The position numbers were made by a program, and so were the translations under genes. Below, one piece after another: positions 41,117-51,637 of a stretch of 64,000 bases of DNA. How positions within the stretch are numbered: position 1 is the stretch's first letter; each line of letters opens with the position of its first letter. This stretch comes from Rickettsia endosymbiont of Cantharis rufa (GTDB lineage Bacteria > Pseudomonadota > Alphaproteobacteria > Rickettsiales > Rickettsiaceae): contig NZ_OZ032150.1 in assembly GCF_964026445.1 (NCBI RefSeq), forward strand, positions 930,001 through 994,000, written 5' to 3'. Below the pieces are notes generated by a model that did no database searches, was not told the origin of the DNA, and worked only from the letters and a program-made list of their open reading frames with translations.

Positions 41117-41293
41117 TTCTTCCCTACACCTACATTTTTCCTTTATACTGTAATATAACTTATAACCTAATTCGAAAGTGTTTATTAAAGATAGATTAGT
41201 TAATAATTTAACGTCTGAGCTAAGAAAAAACTGTGAATTTAAACGAAGCAGGGGTGGATTGCTACGCTCCTTTCGGCCGCTCGAAAGGTATTA

Positions 41294-41451
41294 TTGCGTG
41301 GATACTGAAGGTCGTCATTGCGAGGAGCCGCAGGCGACGCGGCAATCCAGAAAAAATAATAAAAAATTCTGATTTACAGAATTTTTTACTGGATTGCTTC
41401 GTCAGTTGCTATGCAATTTCCTCGCAATGACGACCTTCAGTATCTACGCAA
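41294..41451. repeat. RPE-like repeat inside a longer near-perfect palindrome
   Basis: The arms 41294-41324 and 41421-41451 match over 31 bases with one mismatch ('gatactgaaggtcgtcattg' in the left arm). The inner class repeat has 'gcaatccagaaaaaataata' and 'tactggattgcttcg'. The stretch 41117-41293 shows no gene. Confidence 0.8.
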
Positions 41452-42275
41452 CAACGCCTGCTCGCAATGATGATATTTATTTTTAATAAACAAAGCTCTA
41501 TATATAATAATTGTTATTTTCTACTTGCGTATTATTTTTAAGAACGTATAGTGCGTTTTTTAATAAAAATTAATATTTATGATACTGTCCTTTTTTTATT
41601 CCGTAAGAATCCAGTAATAAAATCTTTTTCTAACTTAGGCTATGATATAGATGATATAATATCTACAATTTCATCTAATAAGGTAAATTTTAATAAAAAT
41701 AATGCTGCTTCTACCTTTTCCAAGAAGTTAGCATATGGCACGCATTTAATAATTAGCGTTATAACTGGTTTATTGTAAATGGGACAAAAGGAGGCGGTCT
41801 TTTTGTTTCAGCAACTCTTGCTGATGAAATCTTAATAACCGAAGAGTATTTTCAAAAACATTATCTTACTTTTGTTACATTTAAAGGAAGTTTAATCTAC
41901 CCTATCACTACAAATTTCATCACAGCTTTTCCTAATTATTCAGTACCAATTTATTTAACTTCTACAGCTGCAATATTGAGCTTAGCATATTATGGGACTG
42001 ATTTCTTAAATTATCAGGAAAATTTAAAAGAAATTCAGACAAACTTAACTCCTAATATTAAGGTAATTGATACTAATATACTTTCTAACAATTTTAAAAA
42101 TGATTCAAAAAATAAAATTAAGGATGTAATACAAAAATTTTATCATATTTCTAATAATCCAATTATTAAAAATATGGCTATAACAAATGTTGTCAACAGC
42201 GGTCGAAAAATGATACATAATTTTAATATATACTGTTTGAAAATTGATACAGTATAATAAGAAATCATTTGATAT

Positions 42276-43077
<802 letters not shown>

Positions 43078-43093
43078 AATGCCTCCAATATAT

Positions 43094-44101
43094 CTAGTAT
43101 ACGCATAGGGAATGCTGCAAAGAAACTGTAGAAAATCGTTCTTCTTTACCTTCCATAATCTCTAATACCGCAGGATGACTACCGCTATAATCCAATGGTA
43201 GTGGTTGAGGAGTACTCCTCTCAGACTTTAATCTTTTTACAGGTATTTCACCTGTGGTGCCATGCACACGCATATTCGCTATATCTCGCAGCCATTTTAG
43301 CACCTCTGAATTTGCAGTATCCACATCCAACACTAGCTCTGCTGTTTTTAATTTTGTCACTAATGGGTTATAAAAGCTTTCTCTGAGATATCTATTAAAT
43401 CGCTCAACCTTGCTCTTGGTTTTTGCTTGATAAGGTCTACACACTCTTAAGCGGAAACCATAATGTTTTGCAAAATCTAGCATTCCTTTATTAAAAAGAT
43501 GTATGTCAAGACCATACGTATCTCTACCCAGTATTACTGTTTTCATATTGTCATAAAGCACTTCTTTTGGTACTCCGCCAAAATATTCAAATGCACGCTT
43601 ATGGCATTCTATTAACGTTACAAGCTTCTCATTAGTAACAAATTCCACATAACTTGCTCGACTATATCCTAATGTAGCTACAAAAGCTGATAAAGTGTTC
43701 TTGCCTTTACGAAATTCAATCCAATCAACTTGCATCTGTTTACCGGATGCAGTCTCGAATCTTACCATATCCTCCTGCTTAGCTGCTGGCTTTATGCTTT
43801 TTAAATAATCTCTGAGTTGGGTCATCTTGCCCGTGTAACCCATCTCCTTTATCTCTTGAAACAATACAGTGCCGGGTAGCGATATAGGATAGGCTGATTT
43901 TATTCTTTCGCTCAAGTACTCCTTATACGGGGCTAGCTTTGTTATCAACTTCCTCCCATCCTTATATTTAGGGCTACCATCATATTTTAAATATTTACGT
44001 ACTGTATTTACTGAAACACTTACTTCTCTTGATATACTTCTTAGGCTTGTGTCTTGTTTATTTAATATTTTTATTTCCATTATTTGCTCCAGTATTATCA
44101 T
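43094..44101 (-). CDS. istA: IS21 transposase IstA
   Basis: A 335-residue DDE transposase that looks intact: an N-terminal helix-turn-helix ('DTSLRSISREVSVSVNTVRK'), then the integrase core with Asp in 'KQMQVDWIEFRKGK', Asp in 'VPKEVLYDNMKTVI' and Glu in 'AKTKSKVERFNRYLRESFY'. Its 3' end is 17 bp from the istB start. It is one of only two transposases in the window that read as complete. Confidence 0.9.
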   Translation of the reverse strand: MIILEQIMEIKILNKQDTSLRSISREVSVSVNTVRKYLKYDGSPKYKDGRKLITKLAPYKEYLSERIKSAYPISLPGTVLFQEIKEMGYTGKMTQLRDYLKSIKPAAKQEDMVRFETASGKQMQVDWIEFRKGKNTLSAFVATLGYSRASYVEFVTNEKLVTLIECHKRAFEYFGGVPKEVLYDNMKTVILGRDTYGLDIHLFNKGMLDFAKHYGFRLRVCRPYQAKTKSKVERFNRYLRESFYNPLVTKLKTAELVLDVDTANSEVLKWLRDIANMRVHGTTGEIPVKRLKSERSTPQPLPLDYSGSHPAVLEIMEGKEERFSTVSLQHSLCVY

Positions 44102-44199
44102 TATTTTTTACCTCCTTACCCAGAAGATATTACTTTAATACTGTATCAATTTTTATCCATTGTGCTGTATCATTTTACTTCCGTTGCTAACAGATGTAA

Positions 44200-45030
44200 G
44201 GTCGCACCTCCATTTTACAGATGTGGATATTAAAAGGCTATACGTTCAATAAGAGTTCCGATGACTTTATCATGAATATCCAATGACTTGGAAAAACAAA
44301 TTGTTTTACGTGTCAGTCTTTTGCATCTTGTTCTAAGATTTAAGTTACCCCGTTCTATCCGTTGAGTATATTTTTTACTAACAATGTGTTTTTTGGGATC
44401 TAATAACCTAGCATAACTTCCCCATCCATCTGTAAAGTAAAAAGTAACCTTAAAATCCTCCAGTTTTTTTCAGTAATGATTCTGATGTGCTATCACATCT
44501 TGTACCAAAAGTATAAGCAACTACTTTTAACAAAATCTTATCCAAAGAATATCAAAGCCATCTTTGTTTGGATTTATTCTGTACATAAGGCCATTGTTCA
44601 TCTATTTCAGGAGCAATAATTACTTCTATCGTATTGATAGAATGATTTATCTTTTTTAACGCTAGATTTTTTTAAAACACGGATAACCGTATTGATACCC
44701 ACTTTTAATACTCTTACTGTATCCCTAACTCCAGAGCCATTGATTGACATATCTACTATCTGAGCCTTGACTCCAGGCTTAGAGGCATTATTAATATATT
44801 ACAGTTAAAAATATCGATTACACTGCTTGCATTGATATCTCTGTTGTTTTGAAATTGAATATCCCGCCTTTACTACTTTTTCTGTGTCGTTATAATATCT
44901 ACACTTAACATCTATTCTTGATCTACACTTAACATCTATTCTTGCCATAACTCCTTAACTATAATTCTCTCTTATTACTGTTTGAGGATTATAGACTATT
45001 CATGCTAAGCTGCAATACGGGGGCACGACC
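44200..45030 (-). mobile_element. IS1-family element, copy 7 (831 bp, defective)
   Basis: It starts seven bases beyond the IS21 end. The outer flanks (AGATGTAA left, AATAGTAG right) do not match, so it has been part of a rearrangement. InsA has both TAA codons, InsB has TGA and the A7 frameshift. Confidence 0.92.
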
Positions 45031-45216
45031 AATAGTAGTTTTATTAACTACACCGGAAATGATGGCAATACATTAATTGCATTAACCTTACTCATACAGG
45101 GCCCTACTGTCGCTATAGGGCCCCTTGTTTCTCAAAGAGCAAAAATCAGTATTTTACGGTGTGGAAAAAATATAATATATAATGACCTGAAAAATCAAGA
45201 CAAAATATATGAACAA

Positions 45217-46486
45217 TGTACTTGGTAATTTTGTTCAAAATTAAGCTGCTATTTGTGTATGATGTTGTATGCTATCGAGATATACATTCATGGGTTTTTT
45301 ATACCCAATACTTGAATGAAATCTCTGATAATTATATTTACTGATATAATCATTGATACCCTCTTTAAGTTCTCCTATATTTTGATAATCATTAATAAAT
45401 ATACAATTATATTTCAGTGTCCTAAAGAAACGCTCAATAACAATATTATCAATATTTCTGCCCTTACCATTCATTGATATCTGTATATCATGACTTTTAA
45501 GAATACTTATATGATCATTGCTAGTATATTGACTACCCTGATCACTATTCAAAATCTGCGGAGCTTGATACTTACTTAATGCCTCCTTCAATACATCAGT
45601 AACTAATAGTCCATCCATACTATTCGACAGTTTATAGCTTAATATGGCTTTGCTATGCCAATCTATAATGGCTGTTAGATACATAAAGCCGCCTTTAGTG
45701 CGAATATATGTAATATCTCCGCTCCAAACCTCATTGGCAGTAGGAACAACTACTTTCTTAGTCTTATCTGTTTTAATCCAGAATTTATCAAGTAGATAGC
45801 TGTATATTTTATGCTCACCATCTTTGATGGTAGTGAGTTTCTTTTTATGAGGATATATCGCTTCAATACCAACTAATCTCATATATTTTAGTACTCGATC
45901 TCGATCTATCTTATACCCATCTTCTAATAATTGATGATATATATAACGATATCCAAATTCTGGATTATCTGTATATATCTCATCTATTCTATTTAATATA
46001 CTTATATTATAGCTACTAACCTCTTGTACTTTATAATATGCTGAAGAACGGTTAACCCCTAATAATTCACATTGTCTTGTCTTTGGTAATTGTCCTAGCT
46101 TGGACTCTACAAGACTCTTTCTATTTAATAAATCCAAGCTTCTTAGCTTTCCCACTGCCCAATCCCTCTCGATTGTAGTTTTCCCCAAATCCTTCGCTAG
46201 TTCATCATTCTGTTCCTTAAGTCTATTAATTTGCTCTTGATATTCACTAACTACCTTGGCTGGCTCAAATGCTATCGCTGCATTTGATAAAACTGCTTCT
46301 TTCAATGTGATATGCTATTGCTGCTAACCTCATATTTAGATGATAACTGTGATATTGTTACATCCTCTTTTAATAATTCTAACACTATCCTTGTCTTCTC
46401 TTTAGCACTGAAATTCCGTATCTGTTTTCTTGTCATTTTATATCCTATAAGTTATTGCCTGCATTCTAACTTATTACCAAGATACA
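45217..46486 (-). mobile_element. IS3-family element (about 1.27 kb)
   Basis: The likely ends are TGTACTTGGTAAT at 45217 and, inverted, TGTATCTTGGTAAT ending at 46486. OrfA (46302-46436, start ATG at 46436) reads 'TRKQIRNFSAKEKTRIVLEL' and 'LKEDVTISQLSSKYEVSSNS', a helix-turn-helix, and stops at TGA where the alternate frame takes over. No clear target duplication is seen. Exact ends are uncertain. Confidence 0.75.
45241..46305 (-). CDS. IS3-family transposase OrfB
   Basis: A 354-residue integrase. It begins with a coiled-coil stretch ('YQEQINRLKEQNDELAKDLG') that in the family belongs to the OrfA tail, then the HTH_21 region 'LLGVNRSSAYYKVQE' and the rve core: Asp in 'EVWSGDITYIRTKGG', Asp in 'LNSDQGSQYTSNDH' and Glu in 'IDNIVIERFFRTLKY'. 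All three catalytic residues are present. OrfA overlaps its start in another frame, so the fused OrfAB would be made by frameshifting. Confidence 0.9.
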   Translation of the reverse strand: MKEAVLSNAAIAFEPAKVVSEYQEQINRLKEQNDELAKDLGKTTIERDWAVGKLRSLDLLNRKSLVESKLGQLPKTRQCELLGVNRSSAYYKVQEVSSYNISILNRIDEIYTDNPEFGYRYIYHQLLEDGYKIDRDRVLKYMRLVGIEAIYPHKKKLTTIKDGEHKIYSYLLDKFWIKTDKTKKVVVPTANEVWSGDITYIRTKGGFMYLTAIIDWHSKAILSYKLSNSMDGLLVTDVLKEALSKYQAPQILNSDQGSQYTSNDHISILKSHDIQISMNGKGRNIDNIVIERFFRTLKYNCIFINDYQNIGELKEGINDYISKYNYQRFHSSIGYKKPMNVYLDSIQHHTQIAA

Positions 46487-47560
46487 CCAACTATTTTTTG
46501 TCCAATTTTTTCAGTTCATTATAATAAGCACATTATTCCAATCATATAAAACTTCTTTAACACGTTGTACAAAATCAATATTCTAAGCAACTTAAAGCTA
46601 AAAAAAGAAATATCGAAGAAAATGTTGCTTTTAGATAGCGCAAGAAATACTATAACTACTATATTAGATATCTAAGATAAATTCATAAAATCACTTTACT
46701 ATATTTATAAAGTAAAAAATGGAGAGATTACACTTGAGCAAGCTCTACTACTTAATTCTTGACTTGAGACCTTAAAATCACTCTTAACAAGTTCCTCATT
46801 AAAAATAATCTTTAGTGGAGCCGTTATATCACAAGCAAGAATTACAAAATTAATAGAGGCAATTTCCTCTGAGAATAAAAAGGAATAACATGGTCTATTA
46901 ATGATACAAATGATGAACTTGTAATTTCTGATTATAACCTAATTATAGAAGAAAAAACTATTTTGAATTTTGAAAAATTAGTATTAAGACTAGGAGAACA
47001 TTATCTTCTTTCAGCTTCTTCAGGAAAAGGCAAAACTACTTTTTTAAAGAGTTTAGTAAATTGTATTGCTGATCCATGCCATAGCGTTGGTGAAATTTCC
47101 ATACCTACTCATTATCAAAATCTAAAAATAATATTTATTGACCAGAATAGCTATATACCGGTTCCAATCTACTTTATTTGAAGTAATAACCTTAGGCCTT
47201 GATCAATCATTAAAGGTAATAGACAATCACTGGAAAAAAAATTAATACACTATTTATAAAATTAGATCTAAGTACATTAATTATGCACTTAAGTGATAAA
47301 AATTATGATGTAATAAATGCACCAAGTAGTGGTCAAAAGAGAAAAAATTGGAACCATTAAAGCTATAATTTCAAACCCTAAAATATTAATTTTAGATGAA
47401 GTGTTTGCCAATCTTGATAAAACATCTATAGAAAATGCACAACAAGCTTTAAAAGAATTTTTACCGGAAACTTTAATGCTTGTAGTGTATCATGACGGTA
47501 AATCTCATGACTATAATAATTCTTATGATCATTTTATTAAAAGTATACAGAACCTAGGGT

Positions 47561-48733
47561 TCAATTATGAGAATTTTTTAAGATTTCTTTATAGACTTCA
47601 AGGTTTTTTCTAAGCATTAGATCAAGGGAGAAATCATTTATTACAGTATGTCTTGCTGCTTCTTGGATTTTCTTAGCAATATCAGTACCTAAAATCGAGA
47701 AACAATAATCGATTTTCTCTGCTAATGCTTCAGCATTATTTGGTTCTACGTGGAAACCGGTGATATTATTATTTATTGTTTCTACTGCTCCGCCGATATT
47801 GGTTGCAATAACAAGCTTCTCCATCGCTTGCCCCTCAATAATAGTTCTGCCAAAAGCTTCAGGCTCGATTGAGGCAGAAACAATAATATTGGAAATTCCG
47901 TAAAGATTTATTATATCTGAGTCATTACCGAAAATTTGAATTTTATTTTGAAATTTTAGATTAGCTATAAGCTCTTTTACTCTATTAGTAAAATTGGGAT
48001 GTCTAGATATATCACCGACCATTAAACAATAAAAATCTTTATGTTTTAATTTACTTAATGCTTCTACTAAAACAAGATGCCCTTTCCAGCTTGTCATTCT
48101 AGAAGGCATTAATATTATTGGCACTTTGCTCGGTGCATCATATTTATCACGACATTTTTCAAGTTTTTCCGGCGTTAAATTTGCGGGATCGAAATAATCA
48201 CAATTCACTCCACGCTCAATTACTACTATTTTATCTTCATCAATTTTATAGTTTTCGAGTAAATGCTGTTTTACAAAATTGGACACGGCAATAACTTTCT
48301 CGCCTTTTAGCATTATGCTATTATAATATTTTTTAAAACTATTCGGAATATTATAAACTCCATGAAATGTAGTCAAAAATTTAGCATTCGTCCATTTTGT
48401 TGCTAGATATGAACTCCATGCCGGGGCTCTTGATCTTGTATGAACTATATCAACATTATATTTTTTAATTATTTCTGCTATTAATCTTGCATTATTCAAA
48501 ATTACAAAGGGATTTTTACTGCTACTGCTCATTTCAATATGCAATATATCTTCCTTATCTAATTCTTTAACTAGAGTACCACCTGCTGAGATTATGATAG
48601 GAGTATGACCAAGAATTTTAAGATATTTTGCAACTTCTATAGTACCTCTTTCAACCCCTCCCGAAACTAGAGCAGGAACTACTTGCAAAATAGTATATTT
48701 ATTGTATCGTTTACTTGACTTTAATGAAGGCAT
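47561..48733 (-). CDS. Glycosyltransferase family 4 protein
   Basis: A 390-residue GT-B enzyme: the N-terminal acceptor domain begins 'YTILQVVPALVSGGVERGTI' and includes 'VDIVHTRSRAPAWSSYLATK' and 'GEKVIAVSNFVKQHL'. The C-terminal Glycos_transf_1 domain has 'PIILMPSRMTSWKGHLVLVE' and the sugar-nucleotide E-x7-E motif in 'IEPEAFGRTIIEGQA'. It probably adds a sugar to the surface polysaccharide. The ABC pseudogene runs into its 3' end in convergent orientation, and an alpha/beta hydrolase gene diverges from it. Confidence 0.9.
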   Translation of the reverse strand: MPSLKSSKRYNKYTILQVVPALVSGGVERGTIEVAKYLKILGHTPIIISAGGTLVKELDKEDILHIEMSSSSKNPFVILNNARLIAEIIKKYNVDIVHTRSRAPAWSSYLATKWTNAKFLTTFHGVYNIPNSFKKYYNSIMLKGEKVIAVSNFVKQHLLENYKIDEDKIVVIERGVNCDYFDPANLTPEKLEKCRDKYDAPSKVPIILMPSRMTSWKGHLVLVEALSKLKHKDFYCLMVGDISRHPNFTNRVKELIANLKFQNKIQIFGNDSDIINLYGISNIIVSASIEPEAFGRTIIEGQAMEKLVIATNIGGAVETINNNITGFHVEPNNAEALAEKIDYCFSILGTDIAKKIQEAARHTVINDFSLDLMLRKNLEVYKEILKNSHN

Positions 48734-48765
48734 TAAATCTCAATCTATTAAAATAATTATTTAAA

Positions 48766-49521
48766 ATGCATAAGCTTTATAATAGAACACAAGACAAATT
48801 TATTGTCTATAATTATTATAGTATAATTAATACAAATATTCCATCTGTAATTTTTTTACACGGCTTGATGTCTAGTATGCAATCAACTAAGGCTATCTAT
48901 TTAATAGATTATTGTAAAAAAAACAATTATAATTTTATTGTTTTTGATAATTTCGGCTGTGGAAACGCATCAGGACGATTTGAAGATCAAACAATCAGTG
49001 ATTGGTTAGAGGGAGTATCACTAATTTTAAATGAGTTAATAGATACAGGGGCGATATTAGTCGGTTCGAGCATGGGAGGATGGCTTGCACTTCTTGCGGC
49101 TTTAAAATTTCCTAATAAAATAAAAGGGCTTGTATGTTTAGCTCCCGCTTCTGATTTTACGCAAGATATTTGGCAAAATATATCGCTAGGCGATCAAAAT
49201 AAGATGCAAGAAGAGGGGGTGCTAGAAGTAGCAGGCAAGAATTGTGAGCATAAATATCCTATCTGCTATAAACTGATAGAAGATGCAAAAAAACATTTAC
49301 TGCTCACAAAAAACAAAATTGATATAAATATACCGGTGCATCTAATTCATGGTATGTTAGACGAAGATGTACCTTATAATGTTTCAACAAAATTATTAGA
49401 AAAAATAACTAGTAAGCAAATAGTAATGAAACTAATTAAAGATGGTCACCATAATTTATCTAGAGAAGAAGATTTAAAGATAATATCTAATTCCTTAGAA
49501 GAAATAATAAATACAGTATAA
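48766..49521 (+). CDS. Alpha/beta hydrolase
   Basis: A 251-residue serine hydrolase. The oxyanion segment is 'SVIFLHGLMSSMQSTKA', the nucleophile elbow 'LVGSSMGGWLALLA' (Ser), the acid 'IHGMLDEDVPYNVS' (Asp) and the base 'LIKDGHHNLSREED' (His). The triad is complete. There is no signal peptide, so it is cytoplasmic. The substrate is unknown. A DUF2608 gene follows 16 bp downstream. Confidence 0.88.
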   Translation: MHKLYNRTQDKFIVYNYYSIINTNIPSVIFLHGLMSSMQSTKAIYLIDYCKKNNYNFIVFDNFGCGNASGRFEDQTISDWLEGVSLILNELIDTGAILVGSSMGGWLALLAALKFPNKIKGLVCLAPASDFTQDIWQNISLGDQNKMQEEGVLEVAGKNCEHKYPICYKLIEDAKKHLLLTKNKIDINIPVHLIHGMLDEDVPYNVSTKLLEKITSKQIVMKLIKDGHHNLSREEDLKIISNSLEEIINTV

Positions 49522-49537
49522 ATAAGCAATAATAAGT

Positions 49538-50332
49538 ATGCACAGCAAAATAAATAAAATTCATTATTTTAAAGAAGTTATAGAAGCAATAAAGCAAGCA
49601 GATAATACTAGTTTGGTGCTTTTTGACGTTGATGGAGTAATTGTGATGGATAGCGATGAATCTCGGTTAACACATGATTATAGAAAAGAATTGATGGTGG
49701 ACATTGAAAAAAGACTTACTAGAAAAGAATGCGCATTATTACTTAGCATTGTTCTTAAAGATAGAAAAGCTAGATTTGTTAACCCAGATATCTTAACAAT
49801 ATTTGCTTTACTTAAAGAAAAAAATATACCAGCAATGGGTCTTACTAAACTTCCTACCGGGAAATTCGGTACAATTGAAGATATGATTGAATGGAGAATT
49901 CATGAACTCACTAAATTAAAAGTAAACTTTCAAGAATTTTCACCTTTGAAGGATGAAATTATAATAGAAGATTTTAATGCCGGTTACGGTAAACCTACTT
50001 TGAAAGACGGAATAATTTATACTGCAGAATATGATAAAGGAAGCGTACTTGAATATGTATTGCATAAAGTGCATTATTATCCTAAATCAATAATATTTAT
50101 TGATGACATAGAAGAAAATTTATTATCATTACAAGAAACTTGTAATAAACTTAAAATTAACTATCAAGGATTTGAATTTATGGGCTCTGCTAGCGTTCCT
50201 GAACCTGATCTTGATGAACAATTAGAAAAAATTAGATTTGAAATTCTAGAAAAAGAATATAAATGGCTAACGGATGAAGAACTTAAGGGACATACTTTGT
50301 CATCTAGTAGCTTGTACACGGTATCCAGCTAG
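49538..50332 (+). CDS. DUF2608 family (HAD-like) protein with repeat-derived C-terminus
   Basis: A 264-residue protein of the DUF2608 group found in Rickettsia and Legionella. A HAD-type first motif is visible as 'LVLFDVDGVIVMD' (residues 25-37), a middle 'IPAMGLTKLPTGKFGTIEDM', and a later acidic motif 'KSIIFIDDIEENLLSLQETC', so a phosphatase-like fold is likely. The last 14 residues ('TLSSSSLYTVSS') come from the left arm of a palindromic repeat that begins near 50298. There is no clear signal peptide here. Confidence 0.85.
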   Translation: MHSKINKIHYFKEVIEAIKQADNTSLVLFDVDGVIVMDSDESRLTHDYRKELMVDIEKRLTRKECALLLSIVLKDRKARFVNPDILTIFALLKEKNIPAMGLTKLPTGKFGTIEDMIEWRIHELTKLKVNFQEFSPLKDEIIIEDFNAGYGKPTLKDGIIYTAEYDKGSVLEYVLHKVHYYPKSIIFIDDIEENLLSLQETCNKLKINYQGFEFMGSASVPEPDLDEQLEKIRFEILEKEYKWLTDEELKGHTLSSSSLYTVSS

Positions 50333-50612
50333 AAATTCATAACAATATACGCTTTAGCTGCTTTCCCTAGATGCCGTGAACTTATAGTACTATACAGTTT
50401 TTAAAAAGCCCTCGATGTCATTCCCGCGGAGGCGGGAATCCGGGATAAAGCGAGATAAATTGATCTTTTAAAAAATCTTAATTTCAAAGATTTTTTACTT
50501 TTCAAATGAAGCTTTAGCAGACCTTAAAGTAACGGATTCCCGCCTACACGGGAGTGACATAGAGTAAAAATGTCCGGTACTGTAGCCGTGGACACAAAGC
50601 CACGGCATGACA
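50298..50612. repeat. RPE-like repeat split by a nested ~206-bp element
   Basis: The outer element has its left arm at 50298-50331 ('gtcatctagtagcttgtaca') and its right arm ending at 50611 ('gacacaaagccacggcatga'). It is interrupted at 50379-50584 by a second, extended element. The hexamer GCCGTG is found on both sides of the insert (50373-50378 and 50585-50590). Confidence 0.7.
50379..50584. repeat. Extended palindromic element nested in another repeat
   Basis: The core (50416-50560) has arms 'gtcattcccgcggaggcggg' and 'cccgcctacacgggagtgac'. Outer arms 'tatagtactatacagttttt' and 'aatgtccggtactgta' resemble those of 27651-27855. Confidence 0.75.
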
Positions 50613-50637
50613 CCCATTGATCTTAGAGTGTAATATT

Positions 50638-51633
50638 ATGTTTATAAAATATATCAGTTTTTTTGTCTTACTTATTTCTCTTTCTAGTATAGCAAGTAAA
50701 AAGGAAGAAGAAAAAATTACAGGGGTAAAGGCAACTAAAGTACAAATTGCCGAGCTTTACGACATATTTAATATTGTAGGGCAATGCCAAAATGATAATA
50801 GCCGTGATTATTATTCTAATGCCACCGGAGTAGTTGAAAAAGTCTCGGCACATCAAGGAAAAATAGTAAAAAAAGGGGATATATTGCTAGTTATAGATAG
50901 AAACATAGCAGAAACCACTAAATCTAGAGCAGAAGCTTTATTAAATACAAAACAAGAAGATTTTAATAGAAAAGGGGCTTTATTTGCTAAAAAATTTGTA
51001 AGCAGCGAAGAACATAAAAGATCAAAAAGTGAACTTGAGGATGCCAAATTTAATTACTCTAAAGCCCTAAAAACATACAATGATATGATAATTACTGCAC
51101 CATACCCAGGTAAAATAGGTGTTATTAAGTCTATGGTCGGAGATGAAGTAAAAATAGGCGATTATCTTTTTAGCATTACCGGAACAAAAGACTCACAAAG
51201 TATTTTTATTGAATTACCGGAGTCTTTAAGCGGAAAAGTTGTAGTCGATACTGAAGTTTTAATTGCAGGAAAAATTAAAAGTAAAATCGAGGCAGTATCG
51301 CATTACTTATCAGATAACGGCACTTTAACAGCTAAAATTATTTTACCTATGGGTACAAAAATCCTACATAATAGTTATGTAGATGTTATGCTTATAATTA
51401 ATCCACATAAAAATCTAGCCGTTTCTGAAAGTTGTATTCAACGAAATAATCAAGGTAACTTTATCTATAAAATAGACGGTGATACGATAAAACAATTATA
51501 CGTAAAAACCGGTACGCGTACTAAAGGTTTAATTGAAATCATCTCTGATGATATTAAAGAGGGTGACTTAGTTGTTACGGAAGGTATGACTAAAATCGGT
51601 GATGGATCAAAAATTAGGATACTTGAGGAATAA
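50638..51633 (+). CDS. RND-type periplasmic adaptor (membrane fusion protein)
   Basis: A 331-residue HlyD/AcrA-family protein. Residues about 3-17 form a signal or anchor ('IKYISFFVLLISLSSIAS'). Then come the biotinyl-lipoyl-like halves ('GVVEKVSAHQGKIVKKGDIL' and 'ITAPYPGKIGVIKSMVGDEV'), a short coiled-coil hairpin between them ('SRAEALLNTKQEDFNRKGAL'), and the beta-barrel and proximal domains ending 'TEGMTKIGDGSKIRILEE'. I prefer ATG 50638 to the upstream start at 50617, because the signal then begins at once. No RND pump gene follows; the only pump sequence in the window is the scrap at 13784-14430. Confidence 0.88.
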   Translation: MFIKYISFFVLLISLSSIASKKEEEKITGVKATKVQIAELYDIFNIVGQCQNDNSRDYYSNATGVVEKVSAHQGKIVKKGDILLVIDRNIAETTKSRAEALLNTKQEDFNRKGALFAKKFVSSEEHKRSKSELEDAKFNYSKALKTYNDMIITAPYPGKIGVIKSMVGDEVKIGDYLFSITGTKDSQSIFIELPESLSGKVVVDTEVLIAGKIKSKIEAVSHYLSDNGTLTAKIILPMGTKILHNSYVDVMLIINPHKNLAVSESCIQRNNQGNFIYKIDGDTIKQLYVKTGTRTKGLIEIISDDIKEGDLVVTEGMTKIGDGSKIRILEE

Positions 51634-51637
51634 TTAT

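Noticed and set aside
45070..45115. Hairpin with GGGCCCTA/TAGGGCCC as a terminator or riboswitch
   Set aside because: It lies within an open fragment of the ABC transporter pseudogene with no T-run after it and no conserved riboswitch core.
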